A DNA stretch of 64,000 nt from Choanephora cucurbitarum (taxonomy: Eukaryota; Mucoromycota; Mucoromycetes; Mucorales; Choanephoraceae): the NCBI GenBank assembly GCA_025331435.1, contig JAIWNI010000016.1, positions 1-64,000 of the forward strand. The letters are read 5' to 3'. The notes below the pieces were generated by a model. It did not search any database and was not told the DNA's origin. It was given only the letters and a program-made list of their open reading frames with translations. A program made the translations under genes and the position numbers. Below, piece by piece: positions 22,426-34,941 of the stretch (the first letter of the stretch is position 1; every line of letters begins with the position of its first letter).

Positions 22426-23839
22426 ATAACACAAAAAATATAAGTACAACTATACAACAAGTATCAATCCAACTGTCAATCTAGCTGCCAATCCAAATGT
22501 CAATCTAGCTGTCAATACAGCTATGAATAGAGCAAAGCTAAATCAAATTACAACTACAAATACACCATCTGTATAATTTATGATCACCCCAATAACAATC
22601 AACTGCATATAGCGGCAATGGCTATCAACAATAGTTTGCTTGAATTGCAATCAAAGATGAAACCATCATGGCATCCTGTACTATACATACACTTGTAAAA
22701 GTCAGAGTAGATAGAACACTTCTTCATCTTATTTTCTTCCTCTAATCTTTTCCCTAATACTTTGTCTAACCAAATAAAACTATATAATCAATGTCAAGCA
22801 TTTGCTTTTGTCTTCCTTGTTACATCTTATTTTAAATATATCAAAATGCCATAATCTATCCCAATTGGATTGTGATTTCATATGAACTTTAACATAGCTT
22901 AGACTAGGCTTTTTTTTTCCTTTTATTATACTCTTTGAGTGTCACAAGTCTCCTCTATAGTCGATGTGAAAGAGGAAACGGATACTAGAAAAGCAAGTAG
23001 ACTATTGCTTTTTTTTTATCTTTTATCTTTTATCTTTTATCTTTTATCTTTTATCTTTTATCTTTTAGGTCTGATCTAAGAGGATGAGAATGAGGATGAG
23101 GATGGTAAGAAAGGGCAATTTTTTAGTCTCTAGTTTCTGTTCCCTATATACGTTTTGCGCAAGAACAAACAGTTGTTGTGTAGTTGAAATTGATTGTTTC
23201 TTCCTGAAAAAAAAAGGAGCTAAAATAAAAAAAAAATACATTAAAAATTGTGGTAAAAAATAACTATGATAAAGAATGTTTAGGCTTCATTCAGAGAAAC
23301 AATCTTTGATTAGGCATTTACCAAAAGTACTATTTGACTAGGAAGAGAGGAGGAGAAAAAGAAGAAGAAGAAAAAAAAAAAGAGAGGGAGAAGGAGTGAA
23401 GAGCACGAAACTCTGGCAACGCTAGATGTGTGCAACTCACAAGAAGCCTTGATCCTTACTTTATTGGTGCATCTGTAGCCTTCTGTTTGATTGTGTCAAT
23501 CCTTCTTTTCACTGTGGCCTGCAAAATGGACTAGACGCACTGTTGATAGACAAATAAGCTATTTTTGGATTCACAGCAAGACACAAAAGGCAAGCGAAAT
23601 GATCTTCAGGCTTTAGAGGTACGAAAGTAGAAAAAAAGAAAAAAATACAAAATACAAAATACAAAATAGAACTCAGATCCATTTTTTGATTTTCTAGAAC
23701 TACGTAACATAAATTCCGGCCAATTACGTCGACGCGAAATTTTCACCAGCCTCAGTCGTGGTTACACCAGGGTGTTCTATCCAATTTTTTTTTTGGGTTC
23801 TTTTCTTCCATATTCTCCTTTTCAAACAAAAGCTTGCAA

Positions 23840-24569
23840 CTACTGGAAGCCTGGGAAACTTCTGGTAGATTATGAAACAAATATATAGAAGTCTGGTCAA
23901 CTTCTAAAAGAGCTTGCAACACTTGAAGCGTAGCGAACTTCTTGTGAAAACAGATAATATGATATAGAAGCCTGGCAAACTTCTAAAAAAGAAAAAGACT
24001 GTCCATCTAGTTCGAGAATCTCTGGGTGACGATCTGGAATCTAGTTCTATTTGGCGGTCAAGAGCAAGCAAGCAAGCAAGCAAGCAAGCGACTACTGGAA
24101 GCCTGGAAAACTTCTGGTAGATTATGAAACAAATATATAGAAGCCTAGTCAACTTCTAAAAAAAAAAAAAAAAAAGCTTGCGACTGTTAGAAGCGTGGTG
24201 AACTTCTGGCAGATACATAGGAGCGTGGTTAACTTCTATGAAAACACAAAAAGGGTTTAGTTTAGCTCTTGATCTCAAGGGGCCTGAGGTCTTGAAGCTA
24301 CATCACGAAGATCCTTGAAGCGTCATGAACTTCTTGGGTTGGACGATGAGGATTTCTGAAGAGTCGTCAACTTCATTAATTCCTACAGAAAAGGAGATAA
24401 CCACTAAAAGCGTAGCGAACTTTTAGTCGCCATAGGGTCTTGGCCATCGGCAGGTCTTGATTCCAAGGGAACATCTGAAAGCGTGGCAAACTTTTAGAAG
24501 CTATATGGTCTTGACTATCGGTTAGTCTTGATTCAGAGGGAACGTCTGAAAGCGTGGCGAACTTTTAGA
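23840..24569 (+). repeat. Hairpin array, 13 copies (left module B)
   Basis: Same 13 hairpins as 4432-5161, offset 19,408, with all 9-nt loops and paired stems kept. Confidence 0.85.
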
Positions 24570-25144
24570 AGCTACTAGCTACTTTTGAAGGAGGAGAAAG
24601 AGTTGTATGCTTGTATGTCTCTGTGTCAGCGTGTGTGTGCGTGTGTGTAAGAGACTATATGTGTATGGCTTCTATCTTTCTTTGAATAGTTTTTTTTTTC
24701 TTCTGGTGAACTGTTTTATCCCCCCTCATCTTCGCATCATTTACTTCTGTACTTGTATGGAGTTGTTTGTGGTCGAAAGAGGGTATCTACTTTTCTATCA
24801 TATCATGTATCAGTTATAGGAGTTTTTTGGGCTCTTTTTTTACCTACTCTACTCTGCTTTTGTTCTTTTAGGGCATCTGAAGAGAGGGAGAAAAAAAAAA
24901 AGGTCAAGTCGTTGTCACTGATTAGGTCAATCTTGTCTTAGGATGTGTTTAATGGCGAAATACGATTTGAATGCTTGTATTGGCTGTGCTACTTTGCAAG
25001 TAAGAAAGGAAGGTTTTGTATATGTGTGTATGTGTTCTTTTACGCGTATGTATGTATATTATTACTAACTGAAGATGACAGAGTAGGTTACCGACTGCTA
25101 CCATCTGTCCAGTCTAGGCACTAAACACTTTCGGTTGGGAGTTA

Positions 25145-25455
25145 TGTCTGTCCAAGGCATCGCGAGCATTTGTATTGACCGTGCAACTTTGCAAGTGCTT
25201 TTTTTCTCTGGACACCAACAGGGATGGGGTAGAAAGCTGATCGCTGCTTCCGTCTTGTCCGCGCACAACAACTCAGGATCAGAAGTTGTGTCTGTCTAAG
25301 GCATCGCGAGCATTTGTATTGACCGTGCAACTTTGCAAGTGCTTTTTTTCTCTGGACACCAACAGGGATGGGGTAGAAAGCTGATCGCTGCTTCCGTCTT
25401 GTCCGCGCACAACAACCCAGGATCAGAAGTTGTGTCTGTCCAAGGCATCGCGAGG
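25145..25455. repeat. 145-bp tandem repeat (left module B)
   Basis: Matches 5737-6048 but carries CAACCCAGG instead of CAACTCAGG in one unit, and GAGAAAAAAA after CCA in both. Both variants are shared with right arm B and not with unit A. Confidence 0.85.
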
Positions 25456-25642
25456 ACTTTTGCATATTTTATATTGTGCTTGATGCGAAAGTACTGAGAG
25501 AGAACGATTACTTGTTTGTATAGTTTTGCTGATGAGCTATATGAATGAGGTATGAAGCATGATAAATCAGCAACCTTTTTTTTTTCTATCTATATATACC
25601 TGGCAACCTATTCGGCTGACACTCATTTGCAATAGCATTTGA

Positions 25643-25673
<31 letters not shown>

Positions 25674-26223
25674 TACCGATGCTCTATTTGCAACAGCATT
25701 TAGATACGCACAAACACACACTTATGTACAAGTGTCTATCTATATTTGCACTTATGTATATTCACACACCCTATATATGAACTTGAATCGTGTATGATTG
25801 CCTCTCTAGCTCTTCGTGCACCTTTCTTTAGTTTTACATATATATGTATACATATGTGCTTATATTTATGGATACTGTATTATTTATAACAATGAAAATG
25901 AAAATGAAGGTGGAAATGAAGGTGGAAATGGAAATGGAAATGGAAATGGAAATGGAAATGGAAATGGAAATGGAAATGGAAGTGGAAGTGGAAGTGGAAG
26001 TGGAAATGGAAATAGGTAGAAAAGAATGAAGAACAAAGAACAGTGAATAGTCTAAAGCAGCTTCTGCTACCCCAGAATACTGTGCAAGACATCACTTCTT
26101 CTGCCTGTGTGCTTTATGTTATCAAAAGAAGTTGCCTGACAAGCTTTGGAAAGTAAATCCGCTGGATGGTTGATTAGTTGGGTATTTGATTCCTTGAGTG
26201 GTTGAAGCTGTGAGTATGCGATT

Positions 26224-26284
<61 letters not shown>

Positions 26285-26487
26285 TAAAAAGCTTTGTTCT
26301 TAGTAAAATCTTATTAGATCAAGTCAAGTCAAGAAAGAAAAAAAAGGGGGGGTAGCTCAGAAAGACAAATTACGTACAAAGAAACCGCACAAACACACGC
26401 ATACCCGTACGTATACCCATACGCAGAAAACGGAAGACGGAAGCAGTGCAGAGCAAAGAATAAACGACACTGCTTATACTTGGAAAG

Positions 26488-28599
26488 AAAGGATTGGGGG
26501 TTTATCTTTACTTATTGGGTGGTATGAACAGGCTCATTATACTTTTTTGTGGTCTTTGGCCTCCATCTATTTATAACTATTGTTATTACCACTATATGGT
26601 GGTAGCGTTTATTTTGTTTTTTATTTTATTTTTTCCATGATTTTCACCTCTATAGTGTAAAATACAATGATGAGCACAGTGGGTTTTTATGAGGCTGCTA
26701 TGGATGTAATTAAATTCAATCAGCTTCAATCTCTAGTCAGAGCTGTGATTTGCAATGAGTTCTCTTTTATTCAAAAATGGTAGTTCACAATGAATGCACT
26801 TCCCCTGCCAAGGATCATGATCTGGGGTAGGATGTATATGACAGCAATGGCAGAAGCATACCAGTCCACTGGATTTTTGGATACGAATCCATCAGCAAGC
26901 AAGAGGGTTGATGAAGAAGAAGGACAACAACAAAAAGAATTACTACTTGGGCTACCTTGTCCTCTAACCATCTTATTCATATATACGTTTGCAATATCTA
27001 GCGACATGCTCCTAAATTCAAATCAAACAAGATAGGCCACGGACGATTGAATGTCGTTTGATCAGGGATCAATGATTTTCTTTTTTTCTTTTTCTTTTTT
27101 TGCGGCCATTATGCTTTAGTGTGGATGCAAGTGCATCATTCCGATTATTTTGATGATGATTGAAGATGTTGTTATAGGAGAGACATAATTAAATGCTCTA
27201 ATGTTGGTCATCAAATTCAAGTTGTTTGGTTCAAAGTATTAGAGCAAAGAGAAACGACTCTGTTTGTTCTGGCACCTGCAGGTATTATTATACTAGCGAA
27301 TGTTGCAATGATCCGATCCTTGGTTTGATATCAAAGATCAAACCAAGTTGGCTATTCTTGACAACCATAGTTGCTATACGACTCTGTTTGTTGTTACAGT
27401 GCTTACTAAAGATACAAACGATATAATTGTATAGCAATCTTGTTTAGTTGTGCTGCATTTGTTCACTGTTCCCTGTAGTGAATTTCATAATTATAGACAA
27501 AGCTTCTTCATACAATGCTACTTATCATGAGGTATGTTATAGTCAAGCTCTTTGTACTATCGCAATTGATAAATATGTTAGACGGATTAACCCACAAAAG
27601 AAAGTAGAGACAAGGTCTTTGACAAAGCCAGATAGTCATAATACTAATTGACGGGATATGGTTCCGCTACCTCTACTTAAACTAGATTTTGGCTGACTTG
27701 TATCAAATGAAGAGGATAGGTATCTGTAATGTGGTTGCTGATCAACATTATATGTAGCCAATAGATTTTGTCTGCTTTGTTTAACTTTACATTCTTGCAT
27801 GATGTTCTTTGATTATGACTGCATTGGATTTGGTCATCTTGACTTGCTGCTCACCTAAGTTGTATTCTTATACTCATCTGTGGATGGCATCAACACTACT
27901 GACCATTTCAATAGATAATAGGGGACAAGGCGTTTTTACCTCGAGCACTATCTAGTACACATTTATTTGAATTTACGGCTGCTGTGTTTCTTTTTCATTC
28001 CCTTTTCAAAAGCAAAAACGAAAATAGAAAAGAGGGGCTGGCTCGAGTCAAATATGAGATATAAAGAAATAAGAACAAGTGTAAAGAGTTGGCTGTTTTC
28101 ACAACCTTGGCGAGAACGAAAGATCAGAGATATATGAAGGGAGTACACACTCTTGGTTGGTTCGCTTCAACAACCACAGTTTCTTTGAAGAAGGACTTTT
28201 ATTCGAATCCTTCAATTCCTGAGAAGAGGCATATACATGAGATACTTTGGTATCTATTACTCTACACCATTCCGCCCCCACCAACACCAACACCAACATC
28301 ACCGTTTCCTTTTCTTCTTCATCTTCTTCATCTTCTTCATCTTCTTCTCTTCCCTCAACGGATGAAGCAACAGAACTTGCATGTCTTTTCTTCTTCATTC
28401 GGCAGCATTCTAGTCTTTGCCACCATCAACACCACACTTCCTATCTCAGGCATCCCCAATCTGTTATTATAAAGGTTCGCTCTTGCCTGGGGTTTCAGAT
28501 TATATGTAGACCGTTCCATTCTAATCCTTCGCCAAACAAATCCGCCTACATCTCATTTACTCATCCAAACATAGAGGTAGCAAAACTGAACAGGTCAGT
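26488..28599 (-). repeat. Invertible spacer of unit B (opposite orientation)
   Basis: Reverse complement of 7081-9191 at near identity, flanked by the same TTGGAAAG/CTTTCCAA arm ends. Its orientation relative to the arms is opposite to unit A. Confidence 0.9.
27448..27651 (+). pseudogene. Relic of the TYxExCY gene family, spacer copy (unit B)
   Basis: Same fragment as 8028-8231, now on the plus strand because the spacer is inverted. Confidence 0.5.
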
Positions 28600-28802
28600 C
28601 TTTCCAAGTATAAGCAGTGTCGTTTATTCTTTGCTCTGCACTGCTTCCGTCTTCCGTTTTCTGCGTATGGGTATACGTACGGGTATGCGTGTGTTTGTGC
28701 GGTTTCTTTGTACGTAATTTGTCTTTCTGAGCTACCCCCCCTTTTTTTTCTTTCTTGACTTGACTTGATCTAATAAGATTTTACTAAGAACAAAGCTTTT
28801 TA

Positions 28803-28863
<61 letters not shown>

Positions 28864-29413
28864 AATCGCATACTCACAGCTTCAACCACTCAAGGAATCA
28901 AATACCCAACTAATCAACCATCCAGCGGATTTACTTTCCAAAGCTTGTCAGGCAACTTCTTTTGATAACATAAAGCACACAGGCAGAAGAAGTGATGTCT
29001 TGCACAGTATTCTGGGGTAGCAGAAGCTGCTTTAGACTATTCACTGTTCTTTGTTCTTCATTCTTTTCTACCTATTTCCATTTCCACTTCCACTTCCACT
29101 TCCACTTCCATTTCCATTTCCATTTCCATTTCCATTTCCATTTCCATTTCCATTTCCATTTCCACCTTCATTTCCACCTTCATTTTCATTTTCATTGTTA
29201 TAAATAATACAGTATCCATAAATATAAGCACATATGTATACATATATATGTAAAACTAAAGAAAGGTGCACGAAGAGCTAGAGAGGCAATCATACACGAT
29301 TCAAGTTCATATATAGGGTGTGTGAATATACATAAGTGCAAATATAGATAGACACTTGTACATAAGTGTGTGTTTGTGCGTATCTAAATGCTGTTGCAAA
29401 TAGAGCATCGGTA

Positions 29414-29444
<31 letters not shown>

Positions 29445-29631
29445 TCAAATGCTATTGCAAATGAGTGTCAGCCGAATAGGTTGCCAGGTATATATAGATA
29501 GAAAAAAAAAAGGTTGCTGATTTATCATGCTTCATACCTCATTCATATAGCTCATCAGCAAAACTATACAAACAAGTAATCGTTCTCTCTCAGTACTTTC
29601 GCATCAAGCACAATATAAAATATGCAAAAGT

Positions 29632-29945
29632 CCTCGCGATGCCTTGGACAGACACAACTTCTGATCCTGGGTTGTTGTGCGCGGACAAGACGGAAGCAGC
29701 GATCAGCTTTCTACCCCATCCCTGTTGGTGTCCAGAGAAAAAAAGCACTTGCAAAGTTGCACGGTCAATACAAATGCTCGCGATGCCTTAGACAGACACA
29801 ACTTCTGATCCTGAGTTGTTGTGCGCGGACAAGACGGAAGCAGCGATCAGCTTTCTACCCCATCCCTGTTGGTGTCCAGAGAAAAAAAGCACTTGCAAAG
29901 TTGCACGGTCAATACAAATGCTCGCGATGCCTTGGACAGACATAA
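29632..29945. repeat. 145-bp tandem repeat (right arm B)
   Basis: Inverted copy of 25145-25455, with the same unit-B-specific CCTGGGTTG and CCAGAGAAAAAAA variants. Confidence 0.85.
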
Positions 29946-30517
29946 CTCCCAACCGAAAGTGTTTAGTGCCTAGACTGGACAGATGGTAGCAGTCGGTAAC
30001 CTACTCTGTCATCTTCAGTTAGTAATAATATACATACATACGCGTAAAAGAACACATACACACATATACAAAACCTTCCTTTCTTACTTGCAAAGTAGCA
30101 CAGCCAATACAAGCATTCAAATCGTATTTCGCCATTAAACACATCCTAAGACAAGATTGACCTAATCAGTGACAACGACTTGACCTTTTTTTTTTTCTCC
30201 CTCTCTTCAGATGCCCTAAAAGAACAAAAGCAGAGTAGAGTAGGTAAAAAAAGAGCCCAAAAAACTCCTATAACTGATACATGATATGATAGAAAAGTAG
30301 ATACCCTCTTTCGACCACAAACAACTCCATACAAGTACAGAAGTAAATGATGCGAAGATGAGGGGGGATAAAACAGTTCACCAGAAGAAAAAAAAAACTA
30401 TTCAAAGAAAGATAGAAGCCATACACATATAGTCTCTTACACACACGCACACACACGCTGACACAGAGACATACAAGCATACAACTCTTTCTCCTCCTTC
30501 AAAAGTAGCTAGTAGCT

Positions 30518-31247
30518 TCTAAAAGTTCGCCACGCTTTCAGACGTTCCCTCTGAATCAAGACTAACCGATAGTCAAGACCATATAGCTTCTAAAAGTTTG
30601 CCACGCTTTCAGATGTTCCCTTGGAATCAAGACCTGCCGATGGCCAAGACCCTATGGCGACTAAAAGTTCGCTACGCTTTTAGTGGTTATCTCCTTTTCT
30701 GTAGGAATTAATGAAGTTGACGACTCTTCAGAAATCCTCATCGTCCAACCCAAGAAGTTCATGACGCTTCAAGGATCTTCGTGATGTAGCTTCAAGACCT
30801 CAGGCCCCTTGAGATCAAGAGCTAAACTAAACCCTTTTTGTGTTTTCATAGAAGTTAACCACGCTCCTATGTATCTGCCAGAAGTTCACCACGCTTCTAA
30901 CAGTCGCAAGCTTTTTTTTTTTTTTTTTTAGAAGTTGACTAGGCTTCTATATATTTGTTTCATAATCTACCAGAAGTTTTCCAGGCTTCCAGTAGTCGCT
31001 TGCTTGCTTGCTTGCTTGCTTGCTCTTGACCGCCAAATAGAACTAGATTCCAGATCGTCACCCAGAGATTCTCGAACTAGATGGACAGTCTTTTTCTTTT
31101 TTAGAAGTTTGCCAGGCTTCTATATCATATTATCTGTTTTCACAAGAAGTTCGCTACGCTTCAAGTGTTGCAAGCTCTTTTAGAAGTTGACCAGACTTCT
31201 ATATATTTGTTTCATAATCTACCAGAAGTTTCCCAGGCTTCCAGTAG
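30518..31247 (-). repeat. Hairpin array, 13 copies (right arm B)
   Basis: Full reverse-complement array with all 13 hairpins, in contrast to the 9-copy array in right arm A. Confidence 0.85.
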
Positions 31248-32171
31248 TTGCAAGCTTTTGTTTGAAAAGGAGAATATGGAAGAAAAGAACCCAAAAAAAA
31301 AATTGGATAGAACACCCTGGTGTAACCACGACTGAGGCTGGTGAAAATTTCGCGTCGACGTAATTGGCCGGAATTTATGTTACGTAGTTCTAGAAAATCA
31401 AAAAATGGATCTGAGTTCTATTTTGTATTTTGTATTTTGTATTTTTTTCTTTTTTTCTACTTTCGTACCTCTAAAGCCTGAAGATCATTTCGCTTGCCTT
31501 TTGTGTCTTGCTGTGAATCCAAAAATAGCTTATTTGTCTATCAACAGTGCGTCTAGTCCATTTTGCAGGCCACAGTGAAAAGAAGGATTGACACAATCAA
31601 ACAGAAGGCTACAGATGCACCAATAAAGTAAGGATCAAGGCTTCTTGTGAGTTGCACACATCTAGCGTTGCCAGAGTTTCGTGCTCTTCACTCCTTCTCC
31701 CTCTCTTTTTTTTTTCTTCTTCTTCTTTTTCTCCTCCTCTCTTCCTAGTCAAATAGTACTTTTGGTAAATGCCTAATCAAAGATTGTTTCTCTGAATGAA
31801 GCCTAAACATTCTTTATCATAGTTATTTTTTACCACAATTTTTAATGTATTTTTTTTTTATTTTAGCTCCTTTTTTTTTCAGGAAGAAACAATCAATTTC
31901 AACTACACAACAACTGTTTGTTCTTGCGCAAAACGTATATAGGGAACAGAAACTAGAGACTAAAAAATTGCCCTTTCTTACCATCCTCATCCTCATTCTC
32001 ATCCTCTTAGATCAGACCTAAAAGATAAAAGATAAAAGATAAAAGATAAAAGATAAAAGATAAAAGATAAAAAAAAAGCAATAGTCTATTTGCTTTTCTA
32101 GTATCCGTTTCCTCTTTTACATCGACTATAGAGGAGACTTGTGACACTCAAAGAGTATAATAAAAGGAAAA

Positions 32172-34941
32172 GTAAAATGAAAAGAGACTATTCTATGTCA
32201 CGCACAAGCGGCTGCCTGCTTTGAAGCACAGCTGGCTAAGTGCAGATATGACATGAGATAGCCACATGCTTACCATGTCTATACGGGATAAATATGTGAT
32301 GACCTGAGAATTAGGCTTGTCGTTGTTTTTTTTTTGCCAAAGGTGAAGCAGCGAGCCAAGAGAAATAAGATAGAAAGCGATACTAAGGAGAAGACAAAAG
32401 TCATTGTGAGAAAGAAAACGACGAAGGAAAAGGAGACTAGAAAGTACATGGCAAAAGCAAACGTTGATTTTCATATAACTGAGAAATCAAACTTGATGGA
32501 AACTGTAGTTGATTGACAAGAGGCTATTTTCAAGGATGTTCGGAAAGAAACGAAAACAAAAGCATGAATGATATAAGTCTCGGACTGAAGTCAAAGTGTT
32601 TGTCTAACAAATTAATAATAGAGAGTAGAAGAGCTCGCAAAGATAGAGAAGGAAGCATTATGAAGACCAGTATTATGCTCAATAAATTACAGTTTATGCT
32701 AGCGGAACCTATCCTGGCAGCCTATCACATCTTATATAAATTAGTTCTGAGGCGTTTAGACACGGTCATTTTTATTCTTCTTTTTAATACTTCTGAATGA
32801 ATTAAATGAAAGTACCCAAACGCTTGGTTTTTTATCTTTTTTGTGAATCTAAAACAAGTCATGTGTTTCCCTTTTCTTTGTCAAAAGAAAAAAGAATAAG
32901 AGCAAAAAATAGAAAAGAAAAAAAAAAGGCTATCGAGACAGTAACGAGATTAGAACCTAATGCTAGACTTTCTTTTCGTCAAGCCAATTGTACAATTTAC
33001 CTTTTTTTTTAAGAGACAAAAACAAGCTAAGGAAAGAGTTGTCATACTGCTTTTCTTCTTCTCTATTGAACAACTGATGGTAGAAGCAAGTAGAATGAGA
33101 AAAGACTAAACGGCTTTTCTTTTCTTTTGGATAAGATCGAGGGTTTCAAGAGGAAAGAAATCTGAGATCCATCCTGAGAAGACATGTCAACTATCAAGTC
33201 TAACAGAGATGGTTAGTTGATGAAAAGAAAAAGGAGATAAAAGGAGGAAGACTTGTATGATAATCTTGCAAGTATTTGGATTTGTATATTAGAGGCAGTA
33301 TGGTGTAAGTGCATTTCTGTGTATGTCGAAAGAAGACTTTCTATTCGCTAATTCATTTTCTTGATGTTGTTCTATTATTTACTTTATCGTTTAGGGATTT
33401 TATCTGATGAATTGTATATAATGTTACATGTCTGTGGAGTAAGAGTTGGTGCTCTTTAAATTCTTCTTTCCTTTTGAGGGAGAAACGTGTGATTAGAGGC
33501 ATCAGTTTAAAACATATTATAGAGATTAACTTAAAACAATAACCAAGCGAGAGTAAGAGAGAAAACAAGGTTTAAATTGAATAGTATCTTCAATAAACTA
33601 ACATTAGTTCAGTAAGAATCAAAAACATGTAAAGAGATATTGGTTCTTCACTTTGTTTCTCTGTTGGCTCATCCATCACTTTCTAGTATCTGCTCTGGAA
33701 CGATTAAAGAAGCAATCCAGCTAAATGTCAAGGTACAATCCAATGATATCCTTTCATATTCGTCTGCTATCCTTTCTCTCAACAAAAAAAAACGTTTGCT
33801 ACGCAATAGTATGAGGCTGAATCGTTGAGTCATTTACAAGCTTAGTACTTAGGCAATGACACTTGGTCTATATGTCATTGATATCACTCAAAAAGCATTC
33901 AAGTTTTACATGATTGACATTGAGATACAAGCGATGAATACTTATCAATCTATTCACAATATCTTGAATGAAAATTGATTCGTTAGTTGCCTCAAAGTAA
34001 TATTGAGGACCATTGACTATATGACTTTACAAGAAATACATCCTGAAAGAGGCTACTGCTTCTGTGTATATGGAAGGGAATAAGATGGACAGTGCATCTT
34101 TAACATGATAAGTAAAACAAAAATCAAATGCATAAAGGACAAATTATTTATAGTGCTTCATTCATATCGACCAAATTCATTGTAACCTCATATGACGTGT
34201 ATGAGTAACCTATGAGTATGTTCGTACCAGATTAAGAGCATATCGTTAAAGAAAAATCTCACAAAAACTCTGTATATCAGTTAAATCTGAAGTGAAGTGG
34301 GCGTCTCAAGGCTACTTTTGTTTCTTGGATGCTAGTTAAAGTGAACTTTGACAACTATTCATCTTTCTTTTCAACACTCTTCATCCGCTGAATCGACTGA
34401 GCCTATCTGTATACACTCACAACCGTGGTGTGATTCTTTAGCGAAAGAACACATTGCATAAAAACCATAACGCAAGGTTCTGGCAGAGACATCTTTTAAT
34501 ACTGATTAGGATGAGTCTATGTAACCTGAATCTTGTGATGATCAAGAGAGAGAGAGTTTGTACTAAGCGAACTTTAAGAACGATAAGACCTTTGCCAAGC
34601 AATCTATTTATATAGGATGCCAAGAAGAACCTATATTGAGCAAAGATATGACTTCAATAAGAAAGAGGAAACGAAGAAAAGGGAATCATGGCATCTCAAG
34701 GTCCAATCGCAAGTTTCAAAGTAAGGCATCTTTTTGAAGATCTGATTCCTTAAACAGAAAACACTTTTGAAAGCCAATTAGTGAGCTTCTTTCTGATAAA
34801 ATAGGATGGAAACAACCTATATTTGGAAATGAGGATTTTGAAATAATAATAATAATCGCAGTGATTTATCATATTTTTCTCTTTTTCACTTGATTTTGTT
34901 CTATCCAGACCCTTTCCTCTCCCACCCCTTTAAAAGAATAA
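32172..34941. other. Gene-poor segment between unit B and the gene block
   Basis: No intact gene was recognised. Scattered protein-like pieces suggest dead genes. About 34617-34724 reads MPRRTYIEQRYDFNKKEE and ends KVQSQVSK, and the reading continues past stops as IRHLFEDLIP and ENTFESQLVSFF. Lysine-rich stretches lie at 32334-32516 and 32806-33012. It marks the change from repeat-rich to gene-rich DNA. Confidence 0.5.

Larger units (their letters stand above)
19367..26487 (+). repeat. Left module of palindrome unit B
   Basis: Direct near-identical copy of 1-7080. The CT-rich tract (19367-19577) marks its left edge. Differences from unit A are mostly short indels and repeat-number changes: a longer TATCTTT run near 23018-23068, a missing 13-bp piece near 21378, and a different GGAAAT/GGAAGT order. 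The inner part, from about 22917, is repeated inverted at 28600-32171. Confidence 0.92.
28600..32171 (-). repeat. Inverted right arm of unit B
   Basis: Reverse complement of about 22917-26487, 3.57 kb long, so about 800 bp longer than right arm A. Homology ends after TAAAAGGAAAA at 32171. The last 100 bases have a few substitutions against the left arm (for example AGCAAATAGAC for AGCAAGTAGAC), while the inner part is almost identical. Confidence 0.92.
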
